Assembly (NCBI GenBank): GCA_036023115.1
Contig: JAYKKT010000086.1
Location: forward strand, 17,286,001-17,350,000
Direction of reading: 5' to 3'
Length of the DNA: 64,000 nt
DNA from: Brasenia schreberi
Lineage: Eukaryota; Streptophyta; Magnoliopsida; Nymphaeales; Cabombaceae
Every line of letters begins with the position of its first letter. Within the stretch, counting starts at the first letter, position 1. Position numbers and translations under genes: made by a program. The notes below the pieces were generated by a model. The model saw only the letters and a program-made list of their open reading frames with translations. It was not told the DNA's origin and did no database searches. This document shows positions 32,981-44,920 of this stretch, piece after piece.

Positions 32981-34786
32981 GAACATGTGAAAGAAAGTCA
33001 TGCCATTTACATCTAGTGTTTTAGCCCTCGTTCTTCCACTCCAGGGGTGGGTTTCTACTTCAATGTCGATATTATAGATTTGGAGATGAAGTTTAATTGC
33101 CTTTTTTAGTGTTATCTTATTATGAAACTTACAGTTTTTTCCCAAGGGAAACCTTTCTCTTTTCTGATTGCTATTCAAGCTAATGTTCTCTACTTTGATG
33201 ACCATTAGTTGAACATAGTTCTAGGTTCATATACTTTTAAGATGAACATTTCTTTGGAATGAAAAGAATCAATACTTCTGTAATTTTGGATGTGCCTTTT
33301 TGTTTCAAGGTTGTTCCATTTCGTCGTTGGGTTTACATCTATAATTTCTTCAGATGATTATGGTTGTTTGAAATAAATTGAAAATTGAAATCGTGTGGTA
33401 TCATTAAATTCTTGTTATTCAATATCTCCTAGAGCCACTTGGAGCTTTGATAAAATTCTCAAGTATCTTCATTGGACCAAACCTCTGGAAAACTGGGCTT
33501 TGGACATTCTTCTTGGAAGTACCTCCTAGTTTATTTATTTAATCTGCTGAGAGATTCGCAGTATGCTGTAGAAATGAAGAATGTTTTACTTGAAGTTATT
33601 GTACTCTAGAACATACATAAGATCTATTTGTCTGAGCTCCAACATTCCTTGATCGAGTTCTATTTAACTGTGCACGAAGAAATGAAAGGTCAAACTTCAA
33701 AGTGGCAGCAGCCACGTTGACATTGCTGTCTTAGAGTTTATGGTGCGCATAGATGGTTTCTCCAAATTATAAATTTGATCACAAAACATTGACTTCGTGT
33801 TTTGCAAATTCCACTTGTAATCACGAGTTTAATTCCCCCCATATTAGTAGATCTGAAAGTTAAGTTTTCGTCGATCACGAGAAGGAAGCTAATCGCTCTA
33901 TTAACACATTGGGGCTCTTATATCATCGATCACAGAAAAACTAATCAAGCTATAAATATGCAAGTACTTTGGTCTATTATTTGTTAAATTAATCAAATCA
34001 TAAGGAAAGTTGAGCGGGAAGTTATTTTAGAATACATACCTTTTTGGGCACAATAGCAAGGCTGAAGCCAGATGCAATTCCCTTTCACCCCTAACCAGGT
34101 GAGCTTGCACGTGCACTTTTTAGTACAAGAGACTTTTTGGATAGCCAGAGCCATTGTTGGTATATTGGGCAGAGTAATCTTAGTGGTGCTTGTTTCATTT
34201 CCTAGTGTCGAAATGATTCTCTTGCATTTCGTTAGATGTAGAGAAGATTCCTATTCCCTTCTTACCAAATTTGGAATATGCAGATCATTGTTGGTGCTGA
34301 AAATGCAAATGGTTTGGCTTCTCACTTCCAAGATTGCACTCCACGTCTTCAAATATCCCCAAAAATGGTTTGGCATTAACAAGTCTTTATCAGATATTGA
34401 CGTTTCCAGTGGGTCTGATTCACTGTAGCAATGATCTTTATTGCCCGCCTCTGCTCTGTAAGTTTTTCTTGTGTGAGCTGTCTCCAAAAGCTGTATAACC
34501 GAGAAGAGTAAAAGATAAGAATTTCGTCACAAAGAAGAATAAAGATCAGGGCAGGGCGGTCTAGCGCCATTGCTGCTAGTGTGGAGTGAGGATACTAATG
34601 TGGATGTGTCAGGCTTCATCCTCCTCTTGTACACAAATGTGCACCGCACACATAACACACTTACACCTACACGCACGCGTTACCTTTTCCGAGGAGAAAA
34701 CTGAGGAAAAGGACTTCTTTGTTGGGGAGTCGAAATATATGCAATTATGGGAACACAAGAAGCAGTTTTACACTTCTTTTCTCTTT

Positions 34787-35230
34787 TCTAGGTTGAAAAG
34801 GTTGAGGTGGACCTTGACAATCGTGCGGAAGAACAGTATTATTCGTGCTCTGACAAATGTGCTGCAGCTTTCAAAAGCGGCGGGCAACGAACACGATGCT
34901 TCATAGTGCAGAACGCGTACGGCAAATGTTTGGTTGTACACCACTGGCCGGTTTGGTTCCTGGAACTAAACCCGTTTGGTTTCCGTTCTGTTTTTCATTG
35001 AACCGAAAGCAACTGTTTCAGATCGCTGGTTCCATATCTTTAATTTCTTGAAGATTTTAACATTTTTTTTCGGTTCCGAACTGCTTAGGACTCAAAGTTA
35101 AACCAGGTTCGGTTATTTTGAACCGAATCTGAACAAAGCAAGAACCAGCCTGGTTTTGTTTGGTTTCAGTTTCAAGTTCGAGAAAAACTGGAACCCGCAC
35201 GAGAATCAGTATCGAGCTGCAATCAAGACA
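34787..35230. other. Exon-like stretch followed by GGTTCGGTT-rich DNA
   Basis: A pyrimidine tract ending CTCTTTTCTAG at 34791 precedes an open stretch (VEKVEVDLDNRAEEQYYSCS, then DKCAAAF) that looks more protein-like than its surroundings, but I recognise no family and no further exon. From about 34,940 the DNA is rich in GGTTTGGTT, GAACCGAA and GGTTCGG words on both strands, as in arms of some non-autonomous plant hAT elements. No clear termini were found. Confidence 0.25.
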
Positions 35231-35521
35231 GATTATACGTATTCCCTCACATCAATTTCTCTTACGCAACTAATCTTATGAGCTTATATGTATTGAAGAT
35301 AGAAAGAAGCGGCTCATCAAGAAGCGACAACTTGATTTCCCAAATGAAATAGTACTCATAAATCAAGAAGCTTAATGGGAATTTTAGATAAATAAAACAC
35401 CTTCAACAGGACAGCTCAAAGAGTTACCTATGAAGACATTCATTGTTTTATACTAAGACTCCAATGGGTATGTTTAATTTGTATATATGAGCATACTTGG
35501 CGGCTGGAGAACATATTGCTT

Positions 35522-35660
35522 TTTTTTTGTTACAACGGAAGGTGGACGCCTAACACAAACACACACAAGCACATGCATCCCCCTCTCTGGAGTCGAACTT
35601 GCCACCTGCAGAGCCACAGTGCCCGGCCGGGTGAGCTGAGCTCAGGGTGCCATATTGGTT
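35522..35660 (-). mobile_element. SINE (minus strand)
   Basis: On the minus strand: GAGCTCAGCTCACCCGG (A-box-like) and GTGGCAAGTTCGACTCCAGA (B-box-like), then GAGGGGGATGCATGTGC and a 3' end TTCCGTTGTAACAAAAAAAA. It matches the copy at 47938-48062 in head, middle (GCATGTG.GTG) and TTGTAAC end. Confidence 0.65.
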
Positions 35661-35699
35661 CTTTTATGAGACCGATCCTCTTTGAGATAAATCTTGCTC

Positions 35700-36362
35700 A
35701 GTAACATCGCTACCATGCCTCAGATGCACCCACCCGATCAACTAAAGACATCCTCCACAAAGGAGAGAATCGAGCCATGCTTGCTTCAACTAGGCCTCTA
35801 AAACATCTGTGTGCGTGCTAGACCTTTTCTTTGTGCAATTTTTGGTTTTTCGTGTACGTTTGTGCAATAGCAACGTTGGTCGATACAAAATGCAAAAACC
35901 GTTTGCAGAGGCATACTGTAATTGACTAAAATTATTGGATGCTATATATAGATGACTTTGACGTGAAGCCAGGCTCGATTGAGTGAGTCTCTTTGAGCGC
36001 CGAATTTGCCGGCGTCCAAACGTATCAGTGACATTGACAAAGAATTGATTAGCTCCAGTTGACATTGTATTTTCCAATTGCCTCATAAACAAATAATTTT
36101 TATTTTTTAATTTTTTTCTTAAATAGGTCTGAGTTGACATGAATGATTTATTATCAATCAAATTCTAAAACTTTAATTTATGCACATATATATTTATATA
36201 TATATTCGAAATATTAAACTTCCATGATGTATTTTTAATTTGTAACTGTCTAATAAAAACCGATTAAAGATTAAGATCAATTTTCTGTTTTTATTTGAGA
36301 CAGTTGGTTTGTCTTAATTGTATACATAATTAAGGAATGCATCATTTGCGAGTATTCTAGCA

Positions 36363-36394
<32 letters not shown>

Positions 36395-37388
36395 TATAAT
36401 CCATGGTGCCTCAACTCTTCTATAAACGTTTTATTAGTTGACTTGTTTGCAGTGAGCAAGGTAATAGAAAATTGACTATCTTGGTTAAAAACATCCACGA
36501 GCTAATATTTGAAAAAGGATTTGTTATAAATCTAAGTAACACAAAGTAACTATAATAATCACTTTTGGCCTTAGATTTAGGAAATAAGGCTCTCTTTCTT
36601 GATTTAAGGAGATTTATTTTTTCATCCAACGAAACTGATCTTGTCTCGAGATCTCCACCTATCTTCCACATCCATATTCACATTCGGCTTTGGTCTCTTC
36701 AGTGGTATTAAAGTGTGTTGAACAAAATAATTTCTATAAGGAATTTTATAAATAAAAAAGGGAGAGAACACTATCTATGTTGAAAGTTTATGTTCTTTAT
36801 ATAGAACAAAAACTGTCTTCATTAGTTCCTATACAGATCAAAATCAAACTTTTCACAAAAATCTCAAACACATAAAAGTGGGAAAACAATACTCATCTGG
36901 TAGGTTACCCTCGCTGGATCCTTCACCACAATACAACGGGTTCTTTTTCAACAGTCCATTCTTTTATGGTTCCTATTGAACAAACAAAAATATAAATGAG
37001 AAATAGGAAAAAAACCAAATGCAGATCTTATCTGTCTCAACATTGGATTGACTGTTGGAAATAGCTCGCATCTGGTTATTCTTGAAGGAGTCTGGCAAAG
37101 CTTTTTTCCTATTTCGAGAGAATGCAAAAATTGACAAAAGAATTGGCCGAATATTTTCTTCACTGAGCAAAGAGTGAAGCAAATGCTAAAGGCTCTAATT
37201 TGTCTTTAGCTAAAAGAAGTGACAAACGAGGATTCCACTCCTCAAACGCTAGAAATCGCTAGAGACCTAGCGATTGAACCCTCTCTCGTTGTCTCTTTGG
37301 TCTCTCTCTCCTTTTTTCGTTCTTGCTCTCTCTACTCTCTTTCCCTGTTCACACACACACTCTCTTGCAAACCAGATTTTCGGGGGAT
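35700..37388. other. Intergenic DNA, no gene recognised
   Basis: AT-rich with a CT/TA microsatellite at 36363-36398. Open frames here, mainly minus strand, have no family motif. A CT-rich stretch lies at about 37,270-37,370. Confidence 0.45.
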
Positions 37389-38051
37389 GAGCATAATTCG
37401 GTTAAAACCGAATTATTGAACCGAAATTTCTGTTCGGTAACACTAAGAATCCTTTCATAGTCGGTTTAGTAATTTTAAGAAATTTAGTATTCGATTTGAG
37501 TTCGGTTCCAAGCGATTCTAACCAATATTTAAAACACTACTACTGATAGAAAACCCTAATTCATTTTCTTCTTCTTGCGGTTTCATTACTTTCTGCGGTG
37601 GGCCGTTCTTCTTCCTCTCCTGTTGCTGTTTCTGTCTCCCTGTTGCCGTCATGCATTCGTGTTCTATATTTAGGCTCTTTGTTGCAGTCATGCACAATAC
37701 CCAACTGTCTTCTTTCTATTGTGGTTTCCCTTGTATTTGGTGAGATTACTACTTGTTGAATATGATGTAAGAAAATGTATCACTCGACTAAACGAGTGTG
37801 TCAGGGATACCTTGAGGCTTGTTGCAAGGTATAGAAGCTTAAGTATAATGTCTCATTTCATTACGTATTCCTTTTGTAGATTTTTGCGGCTATTTGTGGT
37901 CTTGTTGTTTCCAAGTGATTATTATTGTTATTCTATAAAACTTATGTTCTAGTTACCATCTATTAGAAGCTTTGTTGAATGACATCTATTAGAAGTTGCA
38001 AAACTGATTTACTTATAAAACCAAAACAATCAAACCAATTTCTTTGGTTTG

Positions 38052-38069
38052 GTTTACTTCAGTTTTAAA
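38052..38069 (+). repeat. Target-site duplication of LINE copy C, left
   Basis: TGGTTTACTTCAGTTTTA, identical over all 18 bp to 40914-40931. Confidence 0.93.
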
Positions 38070-40913
38070 TTATGACATCTATGATTCAGAGAAAGATTCA
38101 TATTCTATATTTACAAAAGACAAAGTGGGTTGAAGAAAAAGCAAAGGATATAGAGGATAGAGGTTTTAAATTATGGTATTCAGGTAAAGAAAAGGCTCGA
38201 AACGGAGTTGGTATTATTATAAATAAAGATTTAAAGGAGAGTGTAGTAGACATACAACGATATGGTGACCGAATCATGACGTTAAAATTAGTGTTAGGAG
38301 CAGAGGTTTTGAATATAGTTTGTGCTTAAGCACCCCAAGTAGGACTAGAAGATAGTATAAAGATAATTTTTTGGGAAGAGTTAGATAAGGTGTTTCAAAC
38401 GATTCCACAAAGGGAGATGATTTGTTTAGGAGGAGATTTAAATGGACATGTCGGTAAAGAGACATTAGGATATCAAGGGATTCATGGAAACTTTGGTTTT
38501 GGGGATATAAACGAGGAAGGTAAGGAGATTTTAAATTTTGCTATGGAATTTGATATCTTTATAGTCAATACAATCTTCAAAAAACGAGATGAACATTTAA
38601 TTACTTATAAGAGTGGCTTATCACAAACACAAATTGATTACTTTATTTGTAGAAAAAAAGATAGAGCATGTTGTAAAGATTGTAAGGTAATTCCAGGAGA
38701 AAGTTTAAACACCCAACATCGACTTTTAGTTATGGATTTACAAATAAAAAAATGGACAAAGAAGAAAAGAGTGCATTGAGCTATTCAGACTAAATGGTGG
38801 AACCTCAAAAGCGAGAAAGAAGATATATTTAAAATGAAAGTCCTTCAAGGAGATGTTTGGAATTATGTTGGCACACCCTGTGATATGTGGAACAATATGG
38901 CTATACATATTAGGAAAGTGGTGAAAGATGTGTTAGGGATATCTAAGGGAGGTGTACCGGCACAAAAAGAAGCTTGGTGGTGGAGTGAAGTAGTACAAAA
39001 TAAAATCAAGGCAAAGAGGGCATGTTATAAATTACATTATGCTAAGAAAACTAATGAAACTTTAGAAGCTTATAAGAAAGCAAAAAAGGCCGTTAGTGAA
39101 GCAAAAGCTAAGATTTGGGAGGACTTATATAAAAAACTCAACTCAAAAGAGGGTGAAAGAGATATTTTTAGGATAGCTAGGTCTAGAGATAAGAAAACTA
39201 AAGATCTTAATTATGTTAGATGCATAAAAGACGAGGATGAAAAAATTCTAGTAGAAAATGATGATATAAGAAATAGATGGAAAAACTATTTTTATAATCT
39301 TTTTAATGAAAATAAAGATGTTAGTATTAGTTTAGGAGATTTAGCTATATCAGAAAAGTATATAAACCATAATTTCTACCGATGTATTCAAAAGAATAAA
39401 GTCAAAGAGGCTCTTAAACATATGAAGGGTGGTAAATCGGTAGGACCAGATAATATTCCTATAGAAGTTTGGAAAATACTAGGAGAAATAGGAATCACTT
39501 GGCTCACAAGACTATTTAATGAAATATGGAAAAACCAAAAGATGCCCAAGGAATGGAGAGCAAGTACACTTATACCCATATATAAGAACAAGGGAGACAT
39601 TCAAATTTGTGCGAATTATCGAGGTATCAAGTTAATGAGTTATACTATGAAATTATGGGAAAGAATTATCGAGCGTAGGTTAAGACAAGTATCAAGTACA
39701 ATAGAGAATCAATTTGGATTCATGCCAGGCAGATCTACTATTGAAGCGATTCACCTTTTGAGACGTCTTATGGAACATTTTAGAGCAAAAAAGAAAGACC
39801 TTCACATGATATTTATTGATCTAGAAAAAGCTTATGATAGGGTATCGAGGGAGGTTCTGTGGAGAACTTTAGAAAAAAGAGGTATCCCATTGACATATAT
39901 TAACCTTATAAGAGACATGTATGATAGTGCAAAAACATGTGTGAGGACTCATGAAGAAACAACATACTTCTTTGAAGTTAATATTGGGTTACATCAAGGA
40001 TCAACTTTAAGTCCATACTTATTTATAATGGTGATGGATGAGTTAACAAAACATATTCAAGATGAAGTACCTTGGTGTATGTTATTTATAATGGTGATGG
40101 ATGAGTTAACAAAAGCTCAAGATGACATTGTATTAGTGGAGGAGTCTAAGGAAAAAGTTAATAGAAAATTGAAACTATGGAGAGAAACATTAGAAAGCAA
40201 AGGCCTCCGACTTAGTAGAACAAAGACAGAATATATGAAATGTAAGTTTGATCATTTGGTTACTTCAGAGGACATAGAAATTAAAATTGGCACACATTGC
40301 ATTCCCCAAAAGGAAAGTTTTAAATACCTAGGGTCAATTTTTCAGAGTGATGGAAGAATTGATGGAGATGTTATACATAGAATTAATGCTGATTGGTTAA
40401 AATGGAGAGGAGCTTCAGGTATTCTTTGTGATAAGAAGATACCATTAAAATTAAAAGGTAAATATTATAGAGAAACAATTAGGCCTGCCATGTTTTATGG
40501 TTCTGAGTGTTGGGCAGTTAATCATCAACATGTACAAAAGATGTCTGTGACAGAAATGAAGATGTTGAGATGGATGAGTGGCCATACAAGAAAAGACCAT
40601 ATACATAATGAGGTTATTAGAAACAAATTAGGAGTGGCACCAATAGAGGATAAAATGAGAGAACATCGTTTAAGACGGTTTGGACATATAGAAAGAAGAT
40701 TAAAGGAAGAACCTGTAAGAAGGTTAGAAAAACTAAATTTGGAAAGTATTAAAAGAGGTAGAGGACGACCACAAAAGTGTTGGAAAGAAACAATAAAGAA
40801 TGATCTAGCTTATTGGGAGTTAACTGGTAACATGGCACACGATAGGGATGTGTGGAAACAAAGAATCCATGTAGCCGACCCCGTCTAGTATGGGAAAAGG
40901 CTTAGTTGTTGTG
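38070..40913 (+). mobile_element. RTE-clade LINE (copy C), 5'-truncated, intact target duplication
   Basis: A 2.84-kb plus-strand insertion with a perfect 18-bp target duplication and a short TTGTTGTG tail after the 3' UTR. It lacks the 5' UTR present in copies B and D. One frame, 38072-40888, spans endonuclease, RT and the carboxy-terminal region. The single long ORF, apurinic-type endonuclease and short-repeat tail are hallmarks of the RTE clade. Confidence 0.92.
38072..40888 (+). pseudogene. LINE endonuclease/reverse transcriptase, two nonsense codons
   Basis: A single frame of 938 codons interrupted only by TAA at 38327-38329 and TGA at 38777-38779; the last 684 codons (from 38834) are open. 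The endonuclease has GVGIIINKDLKE, GGDLNGHVG and QTQIDYFICRKKDRACC. The catalytic glutamate of the LQETKW-type motif is lysine here (LQKTKW). The RT has [62 protein letters not shown] and [13 protein letters not shown] (first catalytic Asp). At about 40,070-40,130 the second catalytic box reads AQDD instead of FADD, because an adjacent stretch ([11 protein letters not shown]) has been duplicated into it. The carboxy end has a GRP-rich motif ([18 protein letters not shown]). The protein would be dead for both cutting and copying. Confidence 0.92.
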
Positions 40914-40931
40914 TGGTTTACTTCAGTTTTA
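40914..40931 (+). repeat. Target-site duplication of LINE copy C, right
   Basis: TGGTTTACTTCAGTTTTA, identical to 38052-38069. Confidence 0.93.
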
Positions 40932-41000
40932 TAAGTAAATAGTAGGAAATTGGTTTTTGGTTGATTCAGTTTGGTTATTGGACTGAACCGACCTATGTTC

Positions 41001-41651
41001 AACCCCAATTACGAGGGGCCAAAACTAGGTGTGCCCCCATTCTCTCAAAACCAGAAACAACCTCGGTTTTGCAATGCATCAGGCAATCTCCATGGTTTTT
41101 GGTTTTTCGTTTAATTTTTGAAATTTAAAAGTGGGTTGAAATTATAGTGCTGGCCTTCTTTGAAAGTGGTAAATTTATGCTTATACTCAACCTTCTTTAC
41201 TGAAATTACAATATAATTAAGGGTGTCAATTTATTGTTTTGTCCTGGTTGTTTTATTGAAAATACAGAATTGGTTATGAAAATTTATGATTTTGCCTAAG
41301 TCTCATTACTATTATTATAGAATAGTTAAGGGGTATAAATTTATCTTTTTACCCATTTACTTTAAAAAATTATAGATTTTGCTAAGCATTTTTTTTAAGT
41401 TTGAGTTTTTTAATTAAAACCTAAGTTATCTTCAATATGATCCCTAACACTTCTACATATTTATAGATAGGTGCTCAAAAATATTTGCAAATCAATATAC
41501 TATGTTTCCTGATATTGCATTTCAGTACCTAGTTAATTACTTGCTATTCTTGTTTAAGTTTGCATCTAAATTTAGTATTTATTGCTTGTTTCTTCTTTCC
41601 TATTTAAAATTGTTAGACCATCTATTTATTGTTTTTGTCCAAACTTTAAAA
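41001..41651. other. Intergenic DNA, no gene recognised
   Basis: AT-rich; no coding motif. May include flank of the copia remnant that follows. Confidence 0.4.
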
Positions 41652-42110
41652 ATGACTACCCAATTGTCCTTTTCTAAGTTGAAAAAACCGAGAAACTTAA
41701 TAATCTAAACTTTTAAACTTGGAACAAAAGAATTCATTTGGTCATAACCCTTGATGGTGTCGACTATGTCTTAAAGGAAACAAGAACTCTACCTCTATCG
41801 ATGAAAAAAGGCAAAATATTGGACTTCCTTAAAAAATAATATTTTATCTAAAATGATAATGCTAACATATATGGAGGACGACCTTATTAAGTATTTGAGG
41901 AATGTCAAACAAACAAAGAACTCTATGAAAATGTGTTGCCAAATATAAAACAACTATTAAATTGCATGTTCAACTTTTCCTTAAAAAATTTAACACTTAC
42001 AAAATGAAAGAAAAAGATAATATAGTTTAACATGTTAATAAAATGTTGGTTATGTTTACAAACTTAGTTGTAACCAATACTATGATTCTTAATAAGGGGT
42101 GACATTTTTA
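41652..42110 (+). pseudogene. Ty1/copia gag fragment (UBN2-type)
   Basis: Pieces in three frames line up in order as a plant copia gag: MTTQLSFSKLKK at 41652, then WNKRIHLVITLDGVDYVLKE near 41,720-41,780, then MIMLTYMEDDLIKY near 41,850-41,890, then QTNKELYENVLP, and a KMKEKDNI-like piece near 42,000. Stops and shifts separate them. No LTR or pol domain is attached, so this is an old fragment unrelated to the element at 15,299-18,122. Confidence 0.7.
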
Positions 42111-42380
42111 CTCGATCAGACTCTGAAATAGTGGATCACGCACAACATTGACGGTAGGTAGATCCTAAAAGACCCAAAATCCAACCTTTCAAAAGTATAT
42201 ACTCTCAAATGACCATCATTTCAATTCCTCTCGATGAACAATCAATCCTTGATCATCTATCAAGGGAAACTGAATTGCTAGGGTCTAGATATATACTCTT
42301 GGAGAATCCTACCATTGTCTCTTTTTCACACACATATACATACATACATACATGTATACATATGGACACACATGTGTTCG

Positions 42381-42381
42381 T

Positions 42382-42432
<51 letters not shown>
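42381..42432. repeat. CA/TA microsatellite
   Basis: About 16 CA units followed by about nine TA units. Open frames of HTHTHT or YIYIY type over it are artefacts. Confidence 0.95.
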
Positions 42433-42433
<1 letters not shown>

Positions 42434-43317
42434 GAGCATAGTCCATCCACTTACTTATTCATACTCTAATCTTCTTAAAGATCTCAAACATTTAATCTTT
42501 AAGATAAACAATTGAAATTTTAAAACAAAAATCATTAGCACCGAGTGCATTTAATCTACCTATAAAATTACCAACATACTTTTTTGTTTTTGAAATTTAA
42601 ATTTTAACAACCGATTTCACCGATCTAATGGTTGAGAATTTTGAGAATGTTTAAGCATGGATAGATATGCAATGGGCTAATTACTCTCTTTCTCTCTCTA
42701 TATATATATTGTTTGGCTAGTAGAGCCAAGCCTAACCTAACTAACCCAGGGGTCAGCTCCTCAACGCAAAGGAAAAGGCAGAAACATGTGAACAGTCAAC
42801 TTGATTCTCGTTTACTTGAATGCTTCGACATGTGAATCCTTTCTAAGGTCTTCGAACTGAGAGTCTCCTTACTGATTCTCACGTTGGCAGGCTTTGTTGA
42901 GTCTTTGTAATCTTCACGTTCATCCTTCTTCACATGGAGAAGTAAAAATCTTATGCTTTATAAGTAGAGGCAGGCACACTTATGCTTTATAAGTAGAGGC
43001 AGGCACATGAGAGTGTTAGAGACTGCTGAGAAAAGATACAGGTATCTGTTTAGTTTCATTTATATATTTATGTTTTCTAATGTTATTTTATATATATTTT
43101 CTTATGGTTGGTTCGAGAGCCGAACCTAATCAGGGAAGGTCTGAGTAGTGGAAAATAACCCAAGGAAAAAATGGGTTGGTTCTGGGTTGAATTGCTTTTT
43201 ACCAATAGTGAAAGTGACCTGACCGAATGATCCAATTCGTTGACGTTACCCATAGCATATTTCTCTTGAAATTGCTTTTTACCCTTTCTCAAATACACAT
43301 GTGCACCTTTCCATGTC
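42433..43317. other. Intergenic DNA with a perfect short tandem repeat
   Basis: No gene recognised. A 29-bp unit (starting TTATGCTTTATAAGTAGAGG) occurs twice in tandem at 42951-42979 and 42980-43008, differing only at the last base. Confidence 0.6.
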
Positions 43318-43470
43318 TCTAAATCATTTTAAACAAATTTCTCTCATTTTATCGAATATTGATGTCACCGTCAATTGTCAATTTGTTTCTAATTATGTAT
43401 ACAATTTCTTCTAATGTGTTCACTCATCCATTTCAACATTTTCTATACAATTGATTTCACAAACAATGGG
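43318..43470 (-). mobile_element. Old RTE-LINE fragment (copy E)
   Basis: Aligns on the minus strand with the carboxy-terminal coding region of the LINE family (compare 8440-8580): TCTCTCATTTTATC..ATATTGATGTCACC, AATTTGTTTCTAAT, TTATGTATAC, and CACTCATCCAT.TCAACATTTTC. It is strongly diverged, with indels, and no ends are preserved. Confidence 0.6.
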
Positions 43471-44249
43471 CAAAATGGATGCACTATGAAACTCAAGCTC
43501 TTTGCCTCCACGTTAAACAACTAAGATAATTTTCATGAGGTTCATCCTGACGAAAGAACTTAATCTACACATGCGATTTCAAGTGACTTATTCATCTGGC
43601 TACCAACACATTCATGTTGGGTGAATCTGGTTCCCCGCTACTGTTATTGGGGATTCTGCAATATTCATTTTGAACAAGAATAGTCACAATCAGCGTATCG
43701 AGTCATTAGCTGCCTTTAGATCTGAAATAAGTAGAATAACAGCTAAGACCCAACTAAAAGGATTCTCCTCATCTCTCAACCTTGAAGTTGATCAGATCCC
43801 AAGGCCCTGTCCCAATAGGATGAATCTGTACACATGCCTGTGCTCGCGTAGTAATCAGATTCTGGTACTTAACGAAGGCCATCTCCAGGCAATCCCGTTC
43901 AAAACGATTCCCGGAAGATAGCTTTCATTTATGACCAATTAGTTCCTGCTTGTGTGATGATGATCATTTACCTTCGCTGTTCGCCAGCATTGAATTAGTA
44001 TACCACGTTCGCTCTGTTTTGCTCAACGGAATTCCAAGCCATTAAACTGTACATGTTGGTGGAGAATCCCTGAAATATTTTCGGTGTTCATTTTTTTCTG
44101 ATGGCTCAATTCCTGTCGTCTCTAGCTGTCTCTTTCACTATACCCGAGCATATTTTTCAAGATCTGTCCTAGTTTGCAAGCCTCTTCAGTAAATCTCTCT
44201 CTCTCAGCTGTCTCAAAATTTCCTCCACTCTATCAAATTTCAGTAGCTT
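43471..44249. other. Intergenic DNA, no gene recognised
   Basis: One plus-strand frame at 43670-43921 has no recognisable motif. Confidence 0.4.
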
Positions 44250-44595
44250 ACAACAACGGCAAATTCTTTTTCCCATACTAGATGGGATCATTTATATAGA
44301 TTTTTTATTTTCATAGGGCTCAATCATGTGCAATGTTAGCAGTTAACTTATTTTTTTATTTTTTTCAATAGTTTTTCATTTTAATATTTTTATAATCTAG
44401 TTTCTCGTACCTTGTTATTCAAGTTTTTTTTTTGTTTTTGACATGTACAAATTATCTTAAACTATTTTTTCTTATTTTAAGATTCATTATGTGTCTGGTC
44501 TTTTCTTATGTGACTACTCATCTATTTTACTATCTTCATTTATATCACAAATATCTTTTATACATGTTAATAATTAACTATCCAATGCTTAAATT
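44250..44595 (-). mobile_element. Old RTE-LINE 3' fragment (copy F)
   Basis: The minus strand carries the family's 3' end: CAACAACGGCAA..TTCTTTTTCCCATACTAGATGGGATC at its left edge corresponds to the tail and 3' UTR, followed by decayed carboxy-terminal coding sequence to about 44,595. It is 5'-truncated and AT-drifted, clearly older than copies B, C, D and G. Confidence 0.7.
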
Positions 44596-44814
44596 TCACT
44601 AGCTTATATCAAGCATTTTTAGTCTTTATGCTAACTGCAGGCTAAAGTAGGAGGTCCGATCTATATAAAAGTTTTTGCTTAATACCTTCAAGTAAAAACT
44701 CATAGAAATTAAGGATAGTTTTGCATTTATGACCATCTTTGAGCGAAAGAATTGTACCATCCCATTCGACATCGTCTATTAAACAAAGAAAATTTTGAAT
44801 AGATGAAGTTTCTT

Positions 44815-44920
44815 TTTGTAAAGTAAAGAGGGCGAAGAAAGATGCACGCCCGGGTATCAAACTCATGACCTTGAACTTGTGACTCGTCCTCCTAGCCCAG
44901 TGAACTGTTGCTCCTTCCGC
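44815..44920 (-). mobile_element. SINE (minus strand)
   Basis: On the minus strand: GCAACAGTTCACTGGGCTAG (A-box region), GACGAGTCACAAGTTCAAGG, CATGAGTTTGATACCCGGG (B-box), GTGCATC, and CGCCCTCTTTACTTTACAAAAAG at the 3' end. Head and B-box match the SINE group at 20428 and 30085. Confidence 0.65.

Larger units (their letters stand above)
31712..34786. other. Downstream/intergenic DNA
   Basis: Contains the presumed 3' UTR of the U-box gene, a possible small inverted-repeat element (32636-32775) and a diverged tandem repeat (about 32,832-32,980). No other gene was recognised; open frames at 33802, 34072 and 34586 have no family motif. Confidence 0.45.
37389..41000. mobile_element. Putative non-autonomous DNA transposon carrying a LINE
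   Basis: GAGCATAATTCGGTT at 37389-37403 and AACCGACCTATGTTC at 40986-41000 are imperfect inverted repeats (about 12 of 15 positions). The flanking arms are full of AACCGAA/GGTTTGGTT words. With the LINE at 38070-40913 and one copy of its target duplication removed, the carrier would be about 750 bp. No transposase and no convincing flanking duplication were seen, so the family (hAT-like by appearance) is uncertain. Confidence 0.4.

Noticed and set aside
34940..35215. GGTTCGGTT-rich sequence as a satellite or centromeric repeat
   Set aside because: The words are irregularly spaced and on both strands, better explained by arms of a decayed DNA transposon; no tandem unit found.
39388..39600. 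Minus-strand frame repeated at 9485-9679 and 49907-50119 in the opposite orientation
   Set aside because: It is the antisense of a conserved RT segment of the LINE, so it recurs wherever the LINE does.
42253..42515. Frames rich in His-Thr or Val-Cys across the CA/TA repeat
   Set aside because: Microsatellite artefacts.
42951..43008. Repeated units considered as a CRISPR-like array
   Set aside because: Only two adjacent units without spacers, in a plant nuclear sequence.
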